Source of the DNA: Chondrus crispus
Taxonomy: Eukaryota > Rhodophyta > Florideophyceae > Gigartinales > Gigartinaceae
Direction: 5' to 3'
Length of the DNA: 64,000 nucleotides
NCBI RefSeq assembly: GCF_000350225.1
Contig: NW_005179291.1
Span: 297,454-361,453 of the forward strand
In this document: positions 11,066 to 21,198 of the stretch, piece after piece
How the letters are laid out: each line of letters starts with the position of its first letter
Position numbering within the stretch: the first letter of the stretch is position 1
The notes under the pieces: model-generated
What the model was told of the DNA's origin: nothing
Database searches by the model: none
What the model saw: the letters and a program-made list of their open reading frames with translations, nothing else
Translations under genes and position numbers: made by a program

Positions 11066-11608
11066 CTAACTATTCTGTTCACAAACTACCTTTAAGTGTG
11101 CGGCACCGTTCTCGTGGCACTTCAGGTGCCCGTGAGACTCAAAGACGCGATTGCAAGGGATACAACGCGGAGTCTCCTTAGCGTTGGCAACTTGAATGCC
11201 ATGAGACCTAGACTGAATGTGGTCGTAAAAGGCCTTCGCACTATTGCCACTAACGCCGCACACTTTACAATACCGCTTATACCGCGGGCACACCTTACGA
11301 TTCCTCTTGCGCTCACGCTTAAACTCTTTATCCGCGAGAACAGCAGCTTTCCGAGCAGAAAGTCGATGCGTAGTTCTCTTTATTGGTGCGGGAACAGAGC
11401 GCGGAATACGAGGAATCCTATATGGTGGGCAACTCGAGGACGGACCCGGAAGCGCGAGCCGAGGTGAAGGTTGATCCTCAGGCTCAAGCACCTCAACGGA
11501 TACGACCTCCGATGTCCGAACCGTTCGACCGGTGACCAGCTTCCCAGGCGCAAAGCGCACCGGTACTAATTCCAGATCTAACACAACCCCGTAAAAACAG
11601 GTATTCAC
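11066..11608 (-). CDS. CopA-2 leader ORF, two C2H2 zinc fingers
   Basis: Second copy of the zinc-finger leader ORF. It keeps both CX2CX12HX5H fingers and the basic linker and is open across about 180 codons. It differs from the CopA-1 copy at a few residues, for example in the Pro/Ser-rich half and beside the first finger's last His. No in-frame ATG. Position and strand relative to gag are the same as in CopA-1 and CopA-3. Confidence 0.58.
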   Translation of the reverse strand: MNTCFYGVVLDLELVPVRFAPGKLVTGRTVRTSEVVSVEVLEPEDQPSPRLALPGPSSSCPPYRIPRIPRSVPAPIKRTTHRLSARKAAVLADKEFKRERKRNRKVCPRYKRYCKVCGVSGNSAKAFYDHIQSRSHGIQVANAKETPRCIPCNRVFESHGHLKCHENGAAHLKVVCEQNS

Positions 11609-11766
11609 AATAAGGAATATGAAGATAATCGTCAGTAACAGATTTTGGAATTATTGCTCTTAAGAACCACCAAAACGTGCAAAGACAATCACTTAGATGT
11701 GTAGGAAATGGAAAGAAACTCAAAACTTACTTTGCATGAGAGAACGAAGAAAAACCAAATGCGAGA

Positions 11767-12090
11767 TTGACGACGACGGCGGTAGCGGGAGCGGAAACGA
11801 AGACGAAGACCAAAGACAGAGACAGCAGCAAGAACCACAGCAAGAACAAAAGCCAAACCAAGAACGAAGACAACGAAGACAGCGGGGGCGATGACCAAAA
11901 CCAATTCACACAACAGAGCAAGAACGACAGCAGCAGCGAAAACCAAAACCAAGAACGACGGCAAGAACGAGAGCGACAGCAGCAGCGAAAACCAAAACCA
12001 AGAACGACGGCAAGAACGAGAGCGACAACGACAGCGAGAACACCAGCGGAAAGAACGACCAGAAACGGCAGCGAAAACGACAGCGACAAC
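11767..12090 (-). repeat. CopA-2 leader, low-complexity with tandem unit
   Basis: Same kind of GCTGTCGTT-rich leader as CopA-1. A different stretch is duplicated here (about 11930-12030), so the array length varies between copies. Confidence 0.65.
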
Positions 12091-13354
12091 TAATGGTAGG
12101 TTCGGAGGGGCAAGGGAAAGAAGGAGGGCAGGTTGATGTGTGTGAGTGAAGGAGTTGGTACCGAGGTTTACTTTGAAGCCGTTTTCCTGCGATACTTATA
12201 CACTTCGAGTGCTACACTATCGCTCTACTCCGACTCCCAGTAAACCATACTCTACTATGCGCGACCAAGCGCGGTCCTCTTGTGGCCCGACCATACTGTT
12301 CGATTTCCACCTTACGAATCGATTCGTAACTATTAGCTCACAACTATTTCTACACATTCCAAATGACTGTAAACCATGGCCCTATGCATGCAACTGTTTC
12401 ACACCTTACTAATCTGCATCCAGTCATGCCAGACTTCATTGTTGTGCAACGAACAACTTGGCACTTGTCTATTTCCAACAACGCAAACGTCTTTCATATC
12501 ACAATCGCCATACGTATCCTTGTTTCTCACCTTACTAATTTCGCCAAGCACTGTCAGATAATTATGGCAAGTTATAACAATGTGCATCCAGACTTTCTAC
12601 ACAACTCACATGAGAATACATGTAAATCACACGAGTACTGTCATGAACTTGCATCCAACGGCGCACCATGACGAGAGCACAGTGCAACGGCGCGTGCTCA
12701 CGCAAGACTCGCATACAGCGTGACGCGTACACAGAATAATCGCACAACTGTATTCCTCTCGCGAGAAGTACTTGTTGTACTTTTGATTCACATGTACTGT
12801 ACTCGGACACGCGCAGGATCGCAAACAGTCTGACACTGTAAAACTGTAAACCCTCATGTGCATACACCTGGATGCGTGTACATGTGTACGTACACGAATC
12901 CACCTGGCGACGTGTCAATGTGTACACGGCATACATGTGTCCCGCCCGGGGGCCCCATGCAATTACCCATTACAACCATGGCAAACCACTTGAAACCCTC
13001 AAAACAACGTAATTATGGCATATACAGGCCATTTAAAGTACATCACAAGGCCAATGACGCACACGTGGACAACGCTCGACCAATAGATTTGCAGCATTAG
13101 ACCTGAGGGCCAATAGAATTGCAATATTTCCTGTGTAGTCTATAGTGCTACGGGCCAAGGTTCCACTTGGCAAAACTATGCAAATTTGCATGACCCTCCG
13201 AGAGGCCACTTTCGTCCCCGGAACCCCAAAATCTGGGATTTTACACGTGTCATGTCGTGATATGGGTAAGAGCGCCCGGACCGTGCAGTCATGTACACGT
13301 GTCACTCGATTTTGACCTTTTCAGATAACAGCATGTGGTCGCACATTTTCAATA
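12091..13354 (-). repeat. CopA-2 5' LTR (1264 bp)
   Basis: Full-length CopA LTR, TAATGG...CAATA on the plus strand. TATAAGTA box at 12193-12200 on the minus strand. Confidence 0.92.
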
Positions 13355-14214
13355 AATACTGACCGTCACGCAGTCGAAGTATGCCCAAGCAGTACTGAAA
13401 CGGTTCAAAATGTCGGCATGCAATCCTTGCGTTACTCCGATGGAACAGTCTCGACATGTCACAATGCAAGTGGCCGAAACTGGCACTGATGACAACCCAT
13501 GCTTTGAACCATATCGTCAGGCCATTGGATGTCTAATGTTCCTAATGGTCGGGACCCGCCCCGATATTGCGTTTGCCATTGGAAAGTTATCTCAACACTG
13601 TGCCGACCCTCACGAGTCGCACTGGTCAGGTGTGAAACGTGTTTTGAGATACTTGCGTGGGTCCCAGCATCTTGGAATAGTGTTTGGTAAAGATGATCTT
13701 GGTACGGAACTTCATGGGTATAGCGACGCAGATTGGGGTGGATGCCTTGAATCACGGAAATCAACGAGTGGGTACGTGTTCAAGCTTTGTGATGGGCCTA
13801 TCAGTTGGGCTTCCCGGAAACAAACAGTAGTTGCAAAGTCTACTTGTGAGGCAGAATACATCGCACTCAGTGAAGCATGCAAAGAGGCTGCGTGGCTTCG
13901 ACGCTTCCATGCCGATGTACTTGGTGCGAATTCGGATCCAACAACGAATTGTTGGATCCGAATTCGTTGGATGTGACAACGCTGGTACGATTGCGTTTGC
14001 TCAGAACGGATCTACAAATCGTCGCAACAAGCACATTGATATTACGTATCATTTTGTTCGAGATGCGGTGCAGCGAAAACTGGTCACATTGTACCATTGT
14101 CCGACAACAGAAATGCCAGCCGATATGCTGACCAAACAACTTGGTCGCGTTCTGTTTGAAAAGTTCGTGGGCATGGTTGGGCTTTCCGAGTGCAAAGCTG
14201 CCCAAAGCATGTGA
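13355..14214 (+). pseudogene. CopA-X pol, RT C-terminus and RNase H remnant
   Basis: Encodes the end of RT and the RNase H domain (TRPDIAFAIGKLSQH, GYSDADWGGC, STCEAEYIALSEA, HIDITYHFVRD). It is a remnant, because the upstream part is displaced by the CopA-2 insertion. Confidence 0.88.
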
Positions 14215-14225
14215 TCGAGGGGAGG

Positions 14226-15476
14226 TATTGAAAATGTGCGACCACATGCTGTTATCTGGAAAGTGCAAAATCAAGCGACACGTGTACATGACTCGACGGT
14301 CCGGACCCTCACCCCATATCACCACATGACACGTGTAAATTCTCAGCTTTTGGGGTTCTGGGGACGAAAGTGGACTTTTGGAGGGTTATGCAAATTTGCA
14401 TAAATGCCGAAAATTTGCATTTGGCCCGAACCGTTATAGGGCTACACAGGCAATACTGCAAATCTATTGCGTGTCGGTTCGAATGCTGCAATTCTATTGG
14501 TCTGTTATTGTCCTCTTATATGCAGTCATGCTGGTGATATATCTTGAATGATCGATATACGTTTTAATTACATCATTTCGGGGGTTTCAAGTTGTTCACC
14601 ATGGTTGTAATGGGTAATTACGTGTGGCCTTGGCGCTGGACACTTGTGTGCGGTGTACACATGTACACATCACCAGGTTGCTGCGTGTACGTACACTTGT
14701 ACACGTCGCCTACATACGGTCCGGCGCGTGTCCGAGCACAGTACATGTGAATTAAAAGTACAACAAGTATTTCTCGCAAGAGACATGTACTTACGTGAGT
14801 ATTCAGTGTACGCGTCACGCTGTATGCGACCCTTGCATCAGCATGCGCCGTTGTACTACACTCTCGTCAGTATGCGACGTTGTACTGTGCTCTCGTTATG
14901 GTGCGCCGTTGGATGCAAGTTGATGACAGTACTGGTGTGATTCACATCGGATATCACGTGAGATGTGTAGAAAGTCTGGACGCACATTGTTGCTATCCGT
15001 GATAGTTGTCTGGCAGTGTGTACCGAAATTAGTAAGGTACGAAACAAGGGCATGTATGGGGACTGAGATATGACAGGACTTTGCGTTGTTGGAAATAGAG
15101 AGATGCCAAGATGTTCATTGTGCAAGAATATATTCTGTCATGTCTGGATGCAGATTAGTAAGGTGTGAAACGATTGCATGCATAGGGCCATGGTTTACAG
15201 TCACTCGAAATGTGTAGAAACTGTTGTGCACTGATAGTCAATAGTCAATTCGTAAGGTGGAAATAGAACAGTGTGGACGGGCCAGAAGAGGACCGCGCTT
15301 GGTCGCGCATATGGTGAGTACGGTTTACCAGGTGCCAAAGTAATGGGATAGTGTAACACTCAAAGTGTATAAGTATCGCCGAAAGACGGCTCCAAGTAAA
15401 CCTCGGCACCAACTCCTTCACTCACACACATCAACCTGCCCTCCTTCTTTCCCTTGCCCCTCCGAACCTACCATTA
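14226..15476 (+). repeat. CopA-X 3' LTR, subtype A' (1251 bp)
   Basis: TATTGAAAATG...CTACCATTA. Closely matches 55050-56301. By eye it is only moderately similar to the CopA-1/2/3 LTRs except in the first ~100 nt. TATAAGTA box at 15368-15375. Confidence 0.9.
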
Positions 15477-16728
15477 CTTCTTTCACATGCGCATGTCGCT
15501 ATTGAAGGTCCCAAGACTTTCAACCAGGCAACCAACGGTCCTAGAGCTGCATTTTGGCAGACCGGCATTGAAAAATAACTTGCCTCGCAGACCAAGAATC
15601 GCACTTGGAAACTTGTTCCTCGATCTGAGGCGTCAAACATCTTGACATCTCGATGGGTTTTCAATGTCAAGCAACTGCCTGATGCAAATGGCAATATAGT
15701 TGAAGTGCAAAAGCCAGACTTGTTGCTCGTGGATTCCAGCAAGTGCAAGGTCTTGACTATACTGAGACATATGCCCCTGTCATAAAGTTTACCACTATTC
15801 GTCTACTTCTTGCCTTAGTTGCTCATTACGACCTCGAACTTCATCAGATGGATGTCGTGACTTCGTTTTTGAACGGCGACTTGGGTGAAGACATCTACAT
15901 GGAGCAACCCGAAGGGTGCATTCACAAAAGCAAAAGTGATCACGTGTGCAAACTTTTGAAAGCACTTTACGGTCTTAAACAAGCACATCGTCAATGGCAT
16001 GCCAAAGTGGATGATTTCTTAATTGGTGAATTGGGATTCGAGACTTCGCGTAAAGATCCTTGTCTCTACATTAAACGCATCCGTAACACTATCATGCTGA
16101 TTGCACTTTATGTCGATGACTTGTTACTCGCCGGTAGTGATATCGATGCCATCAAATGGATGAAGGGGGAGCTTAATAAACGGTTTGAGATGAAAGACCT
16201 TGGTGAAGCAAAAGTCTGCATTGGTCTTGAAATTCAAAGGGATCGCACCGCCAAGACGTTGAGTCTCACTGAAACTAAGTATGCATCAAAAGTGCTTGAG
16301 CGTTTTCGAATGTCAACGTGTAACCACTCTCTGACTCCAATGGAACAAGGTCACACAACCACGATTTCAACCGAAAACGACTCCGAAACAAATGCACCGT
16401 ATCGTGAGGCAGTGGGATCCCTGATGTACTTGATGGTTGGCACTCGTCCAGACTTGGCATATGCGATTGGAAAGCTTTCTCAACATTCTGCCAACCCATG
16501 TGAGTCACACTGGGCAGGTGTGAAACGAGTAATGCGGTACGTGCAAGGGACTCGAAACTTAAGAATCGTGTTTGACAATAAATCTAAATCGCCGGAGTTG
16601 TTCGGCTTCAGTGATGCTGACTGGGCCGGTTGTTCAGACTCTCGCAAGTCGACCAGCGGATATGTTTTCAAGCTCTGCGGTGGAGCGAGCAGTTGGAGTT
16701 CCCGGAAACAGACTGTGGTTGCAACTTC
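15477..16728 (+). pseudogene. CopB-1 RT and RNase H remnant
   Basis: RT motifs HQMDVVTSFLNGDL and IALYVDDLLLAGSD, then RNase H GFSDADWAGC. It matches the CopB-2 pol on the other strand (18227-19430). It is part of a disrupted element and encodes no complete protein. Confidence 0.88.
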
Positions 16729-17110
16729 TGATGTTAAAATCGAGGTCTGAAAAATCTGCCGCAAAAATTCGTTAACCACTAAGCCACAGGCGCTGGCTTC
16801 TTGGTGTCCCCTTGGGCGCGCTCACTATTTCAACACTCCCCCTCGACCAAGGGACGCCAAACACACGGCGCGGGTCACTGCACAACACACAGGCAGGTAC
16901 GTTCCCAAGTGTGACACAAACAAACAAACAAACATTGCGCCGCCCAAGTGCACCTGATGAGAATCGAACTCACGAATGGTAGCGTAAATCTGGGCCCATA
17001 ACCTGATGTTAAAATCGAGGTCTGAAAAATCTGCCGCAAAAATTCGTTAACCACTAAGCCACAGGTGCTGGCTTCTTGGTGTCCCCTTGGGCGCGCTCAC
17101 TATTTCAACA
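16729..17110 (-). mobile_element. TRIM-1, 382-bp miniature LTR retrotransposon
   Basis: Two 107-bp direct repeats (16729-16835 and 17004-17110) differ at about one base and flank only 168 bp. Flanked by a 5-bp duplication ACTTC (16724-16728, 17111-17115). In minus-strand sense the order is LTR (TGTTGAAATAG...AACATCA), primer-binding site GGTTATGGGCCCAG, short internal part, polypurine tract GGTCGAGGGGGAG, LTR. It encodes no protein. The primer site and polypurine tract match those of the CopA/CopB/CopC elements, so these are the likely helpers (inference). It lies inside CopB-1 RNase H. Confidence 0.9.
16990..17003 (-). promoter_or_regulatory. TRIM-1 primer-binding site (initiator tRNA-Met anticodon arm)
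   Basis: GGTTATGGGCCCAG on the minus strand, flush with the LTR end. It is complementary to CTGGGCCCATAACC of eukaryotic initiator tRNA-Met, as in the half-tRNA priming known for Drosophila copia. Confidence 0.8.
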
Positions 17111-17238
17111 ACTTCGACGTGTGAGGCTGAGTACATTGCACTATGTGAAGCTTGTAAGGAGGCGACTTGGTTGCGTCAAGTGGTTGCTGATGTCCTTGGA
17201 CTTGATTCTGATCCCATGATTATGATGGGGTGTGACAA

Positions 17239-18215
17239 TAATGGTAGGTCAGCGGGGCAAAGGGAAATCGGAGGACGGTTGATGAGGTGAAGTTGAAGGA
17301 TTGGGTACCGATTTACTTTGAGTCGCCAACTTCTGGCGCTACTTATACACTTCTGCAATCTTCTAGAACTCTACTACCAAACACTACGACACATATACTA
17401 CAAATGTATTGGCTCGAACACATGTGCCCGTCTTGCTACTCAGCCAAACTGGCGATGGCCCAACCAACATAACAGAAAACCGCCTTACGAATTACCACTG
17501 TCATGACGGAGAAATTAGTAAGGCAGTACAACAAAGCACAGCAAAGCACAAATTCCCTTACTATTCCAAATCCAGCGTGGCACAAATTCGTAAGGCACGT
17601 TTACAGCTCACACGTTGCCTTACGAATTCAAATCAATCCTGCAAGGACTGTTTACAGCGCACACGTTGCCTTACGAATTCAAATCAATCCTGCAAGGACT
17701 GTTTACAGCGCACACGTTGCCTTATGAATCTGAATCTCTCGTGAGGTCCTGTCCACTGTCAATTACAACAGTGCACATTTTGCCTTACGAATTCGATATC
17801 TTTGTGTCCTGCTGTACCCGTGCTGCACTCCATGGACGCTGTAAACCTTTGGCACGTGCCAGGCACCCGCCACCAAGGTTCTACACTTTTGTCTGTAAGA
17901 CTGCAGGCGTACTGTACGGGTCCGACAGTGTAATGAGGACATGTGTCCAGGTCACACACGTGTCAGGCGGAGAAAATGAAACATGCTCAGATTGTACTGT
18001 GCAGTGCAACCGTGTACATATTTCACACGTGTACACGTCGAAACCCAAACTTGCTCCTGAAGTACTGTAGGGTGCAACCGTGTACAGAAATCACACGTGT
18101 ACACGTTGAAAATCAAACTTGCTCAGCTCATCACGCGGAGTGTTTTCGATTTTACACGTGTTATACCTGTCGTTGTGTGTCATGCATATCGGCATGTGGT
18201 CGTAGAATTACAACA
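17239..18215 (-). repeat. CopB-2 3' LTR (977 bp)
   Basis: In element sense TGTTGTAATTC...CTACCATTA. It includes two tandem copies of a 51-bp unit (about 17610-17711) and about eight CCTTACKAAT-like boxes in both orientations. TATAAGTA lies near the inner end of U3. It pairs with 47850-48839. Confidence 0.92.
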
Positions 18216-18228
18216 CTCCCCCTCGATC
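18216..18228 (-). promoter_or_regulatory. CopB-2 polypurine tract
   Basis: GATCGAGGGGGAG on the minus strand, immediately before the LTR. One G longer than the CopA tract and nearly identical to that of the TRIM. Confidence 0.82.
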
Positions 18229-19430
18229 ACATGCTTTTACCAGAAGTAGCTACTGCAAGCCCTAGAAGTTCTACAAACTTCTGGAACAGAACTCGCCCAA
18301 GTGCTTTCGTCAGGATATCTGCAGGCATGGAAGTGGTCGGGCAATGCGACAAAGATATGACGTTTCTCTTAATTGCATCTCGTACATAGTGGTATTTCAC
18401 ATCAACATGTTTGTTACGACGGCTGACCGATTCATTCTTGGCAAACGAAATCGTCCCTGCATTGTCACACCCCATCATAATCATGGGATCAGAATCAAGT
18501 CCAAGGACATCAGCAACCACTTGACGCAACCAAGTCGCCTCCTTACACGCTTCACATAGTGCAATGTACTCAGCCTCACACGTCGAAGTTGCAACCACAG
18601 TCTGTTTCCGGGAACTCCAACTGATCGCTCCACCGCAGAGCTTGAAAACATATCCGCTGGTCGACTTGCGAGAGTCTGAACAACCGGCCCAGTCAGCATC
18701 ACTGAAGCCGAACAACTCCGGCGATTTGGATTTATTGTCAAACACGATTCTTAAGTTTCGAGTCCCTTGCACGTACCGCATTACTCGTTTCACACCTGCC
18801 CAGTGTGACTCACATGGGTTGGCAGAATGTTGAGAAAGCTTTCCAATCGCATATGCCAAGTCTGGACGAGTGCCAACCATCAAGTACATCAGGGATCCCA
18901 CTGCCTCACGATACGGTGCATTTGTTTCGGAGTCGTTTTCGGTTGAAATCGTGGTTGTGTGACCTTGTTCCATTGGAGTCAGAGAGTGGTTACACGTTGA
19001 CATTCGAAAACGCTCAAGCACTTTTGATGCATACTTAGTTTCAGTGAGACTCAACGTCTTGGCGGTGCGATCCCTTTGAATTTCAAGACCAATGCAGACT
19101 TTTGCTTCACCAAGGTCTTTCATCTCAAACCGTTTATTAAGCTCCCCCTTCATCCATTTGATGGCATCGATATCACTACCGGCGAGTAACAAGTCATCGA
19201 CATAAAGTGCAATCAGCATGATAGTGTTACGGATGCGTTTAATGTAGAGACAAGGATCACTACGCGAAGTCTCGAATCCCAATTCACCAATGAAGAAATC
19301 ATCCACTTTCGCATGCCATTGGCGATGTGCTTGTTTAAGACCGTAAAGTGCTTTCAAAAGTTTACACACGTGATCACTTTTGCCTTTGTCAATGCACCCT
19401 TCGGGTTCCTCCATGTAGATGTCTTCATCC
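18227..19430 (-). pseudogene. CopB-2 pol, 3' part (RT end and RNase H)
   Basis: Encodes the RT palm with ALYVDDLLLAGSD, then RNase H with GFSDADWAGC, STCEAEYIALCEA and HVDVKYHYVRD, ending SGKSM. The upstream half of the polyprotein lies beyond the CopA-3 insertion at 27308-30211. Confidence 0.9.
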
Positions 19431-20692
19431 TATTGAAATGTGCGACCACATGCTGTTATCTGGAAAGTGCAAAATCGAGCGACAAGTGTACATGACTCGA
19501 CGGTCCGGACCCTCACCCCATATCACGACATGGCACGTGTAAAATCCCAGATTTTGGGGTTCCGGGGACGAAAGTGGCCTCTCGGAGGGTCATGCAAATT
19601 TGCATAGTTTTGCCAAGTGGAACCTTGGCCCGTAGCACTATAGACTACACAGGAAATACTGCAATTCTATTGGCCCTCAGGTCTAATGCTGCAAATCTAT
19701 TGGTCGAGCGTTGTCCACGTGTGCGTCATTGGCCTTGTGATGTACTTTAAATGGCCTGTATATGCCATAATTACGTTGTTTTGGGGGTTTCAAGTGGTTT
19801 GCCATGGTTGTAATGGGTAATTGCATGGGGCCCCCGGGCGGGACACATGTATGCCGTGTACACATTGACACGTCGCCAGGTGGATTCGTGTACGTACACA
19901 TGTACACGCATCCAGGTGTATGCACATGAGGGTTTACAGTTTTACAGTGTCAGACTGTTTGCGATCCTGCGCGTGTCCGAGTACAGTACATGTGAATCAA
20001 AAGTACAACAAGTACTTCTCGCGAGAGGAATACAGTTGTGCGATTATTCTGTGTACGCGTCACGCTGTATGCGAGTCTTGCGTGAGCACGCGCCGTTGCA
20101 CTGTGCTCTCGTCATGGTGCGCCGTTGGATGCAAGTTCATGACAGTACTCGTGTGATTTACATGTATTCTCATGTGAGTTGTGTAGAAAGTCTGGATGCA
20201 CATTGTTATAACTTGCCATAATTATCTGACAGTGCTTGGCGAAATTAGTAAGGTGAGAAACAAGGATACGTATGGCGATTGTGATATGAAAGACGTTTGC
20301 GTTGTTGGAAATAGACAAGTGCCAAGTTGTTCGTTGCACAACAATGAAGTCTGGCATGACTGGATGCAGATTAGTAAGGTGTGAAACAGTTGCATGCATA
20401 GGGCCATGGTTTACAGTCATTTGGAATGTGTAGAAATAGTTGTGAGCTAATAGTTACGAATCGATTCGTAAGGTGGAAATCGAACAGTATGGTCGGGCCA
20501 CAAGAGGACCGCGCTTGGTCGCGCATAGTAGAGTATGGTTTACTGGGAGTCGGAGTAGAGCGATAGTGTAGCACTCGAAGTGTATAAGTATCGCAGGAAA
20601 ACGGCTTCAAAGTAAACCTCGGCACCAACTCCTTCACTCACACACATCAACCTGCCTTCCTTCTTTCCCTTGCCCCTCCGAACCTACCATTA
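19431..20692 (+). repeat. CopA-3 5' LTR (1262 bp)
   Basis: TATTGAAATG...CTACCATTA. The first ~100 nt resemble subtype A' (CopA-X, CopA-4); the rest is subtype A. Confidence 0.92.
20583..20590 (+). promoter_or_regulatory. TATA box of CopA-3 5' LTR
   Basis: TATAAGTA about 100 nt from the LTR inner end, followed about 25-30 nt later by a likely start region near AAAGTAAACC. The transcript start is inferred. Confidence 0.65.
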
Positions 20693-20706
20693 GGTTATGG
20701 GCCCAG
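20693..20706 (+). promoter_or_regulatory. CopA-3 primer-binding site (initiator tRNA-Met anticodon arm)
   Basis: GGTTATGGGCCCAG directly after the LTR; complement of the initiator tRNA-Met anticodon arm. The same 14-mer follows the 5' LTRs of CopB-2, CopC-1, TRIM-1 and the chimera. Confidence 0.82.
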
Positions 20707-21198
20707 TCCCTCGCTGTCGTTTCACTGCATGAGTCTGTCGTTCTCGTTCCGTTGTTTCTGCCGTCGTTGTCGCTGTCGTTTTCGCTGCCGTTTCTCGTCG
20801 TTCTTTCCGCTGGTCTTCTCGCTGTCGTTGTCGCTCTCGTTCTTGCCGTCGTTCTTGGTTTTGGTTTTCGCTGCTGCTGTCGTTCTTGCTCTCTTGTGTG
20901 AATTGGTTTTGGTCATCGCCCCCGCTGTCTTCGTTGTCTTCGTTCTTGGTTTGGCTTTTGTTCTTGCTGTGGTTCTTGCTGCTGTCTCTGTCTTTGGTCT
21001 TCGTCTTCGTTTCCGCTCCCGCTACCGCCGTCGTCGTCAATCTCGCATTTGGTTTTTCTTCGTTCTCTCATGCAAAGTAAGTTTTGAGTTTCTTTCCATT
21101 TCCTACACATCTAAGTGATTGTCTTTGCACGTTTTGGTGGTTCTTAAGAGCAATAATTCCAAAATCTGTTACTGACGATTATCTTCATAATCCTTATT
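20707..21198 (+). repeat. CopA-3 leader, low-complexity, with splice-donor-like site
   Basis: GCTGTCGTT-rich simple-repeat leader with no convincing protein. At 21077-21082 a strong donor-like GTAAGT follows ATGCAAA, and an acceptor-like TTTCTCCTAG ends at 21789. Drosophila copia is known to splice its RNA; use of these sites here is inference. Confidence 0.55.

Larger units (their letters stand above)
7748..13354 (-). mobile_element. CopA-2, Copia element split by CopA-1 (5' part)
   Basis: Minus-strand CopA copy. The window holds its 5' LTR (12091-13354), leader, zinc-finger ORF and gag-pol down to the RT active-site region. There CopA-1 is inserted, so the rest should lie left of the window. 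Its outer end at 13354 abuts a plus-strand CopA RNase H sequence, so CopA-2 is inserted in CopA-X. Expected target duplication AATAC (13355-13359). Confidence 0.9.
13355..15476 (+). mobile_element. CopA-X, Copia element with subtype A' LTR (3' part)
   Basis: Plus-strand 3' end of a CopA element: RNase H part of pol (13355-14214), polypurine tract GAGGGGAGG (14217-14225) and 3' LTR (14226-15476). The pol part is nearly identical to CopA-1, but the LTR belongs to a diverged subtype shared only with CopA-4. Broken on the left by CopA-2; carries at least one further small break. Its right end at 15476 abuts CopB pol, so it sits in CopB-1. Expected target duplication CTTCT (15477-15481). Confidence 0.88.
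15477..17238 (+). mobile_element. CopB-1, Copia element, left segment of its 3' half
   Basis: Plus-strand CopB pol sequence from just before RT into RNase H, hosting TRIM-1 at 16729-17110. It stops at 17238 where CopB-2 is inserted and resumes at 48840. The GACAA duplication (17234-17238 and 48840-48844) shows both segments were once contiguous. CopA-X interrupts it on the left. Broken by insertions and by a few further lesions. Confidence 0.9.

Noticed and set aside
16980-17003. Possible host tRNA gene around the initiator tRNA-Met-like 14-mer
   Set aside because: Only the primer-site complement is present, flush with an LTR; no complete cloverleaf of uninterrupted length.
17615-17727. Short regular repeats that might suggest a CRISPR array
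   Set aside because: Only two or three 51-bp units, direct tandem without spacers, inside an LTR of a eukaryotic retroelement.
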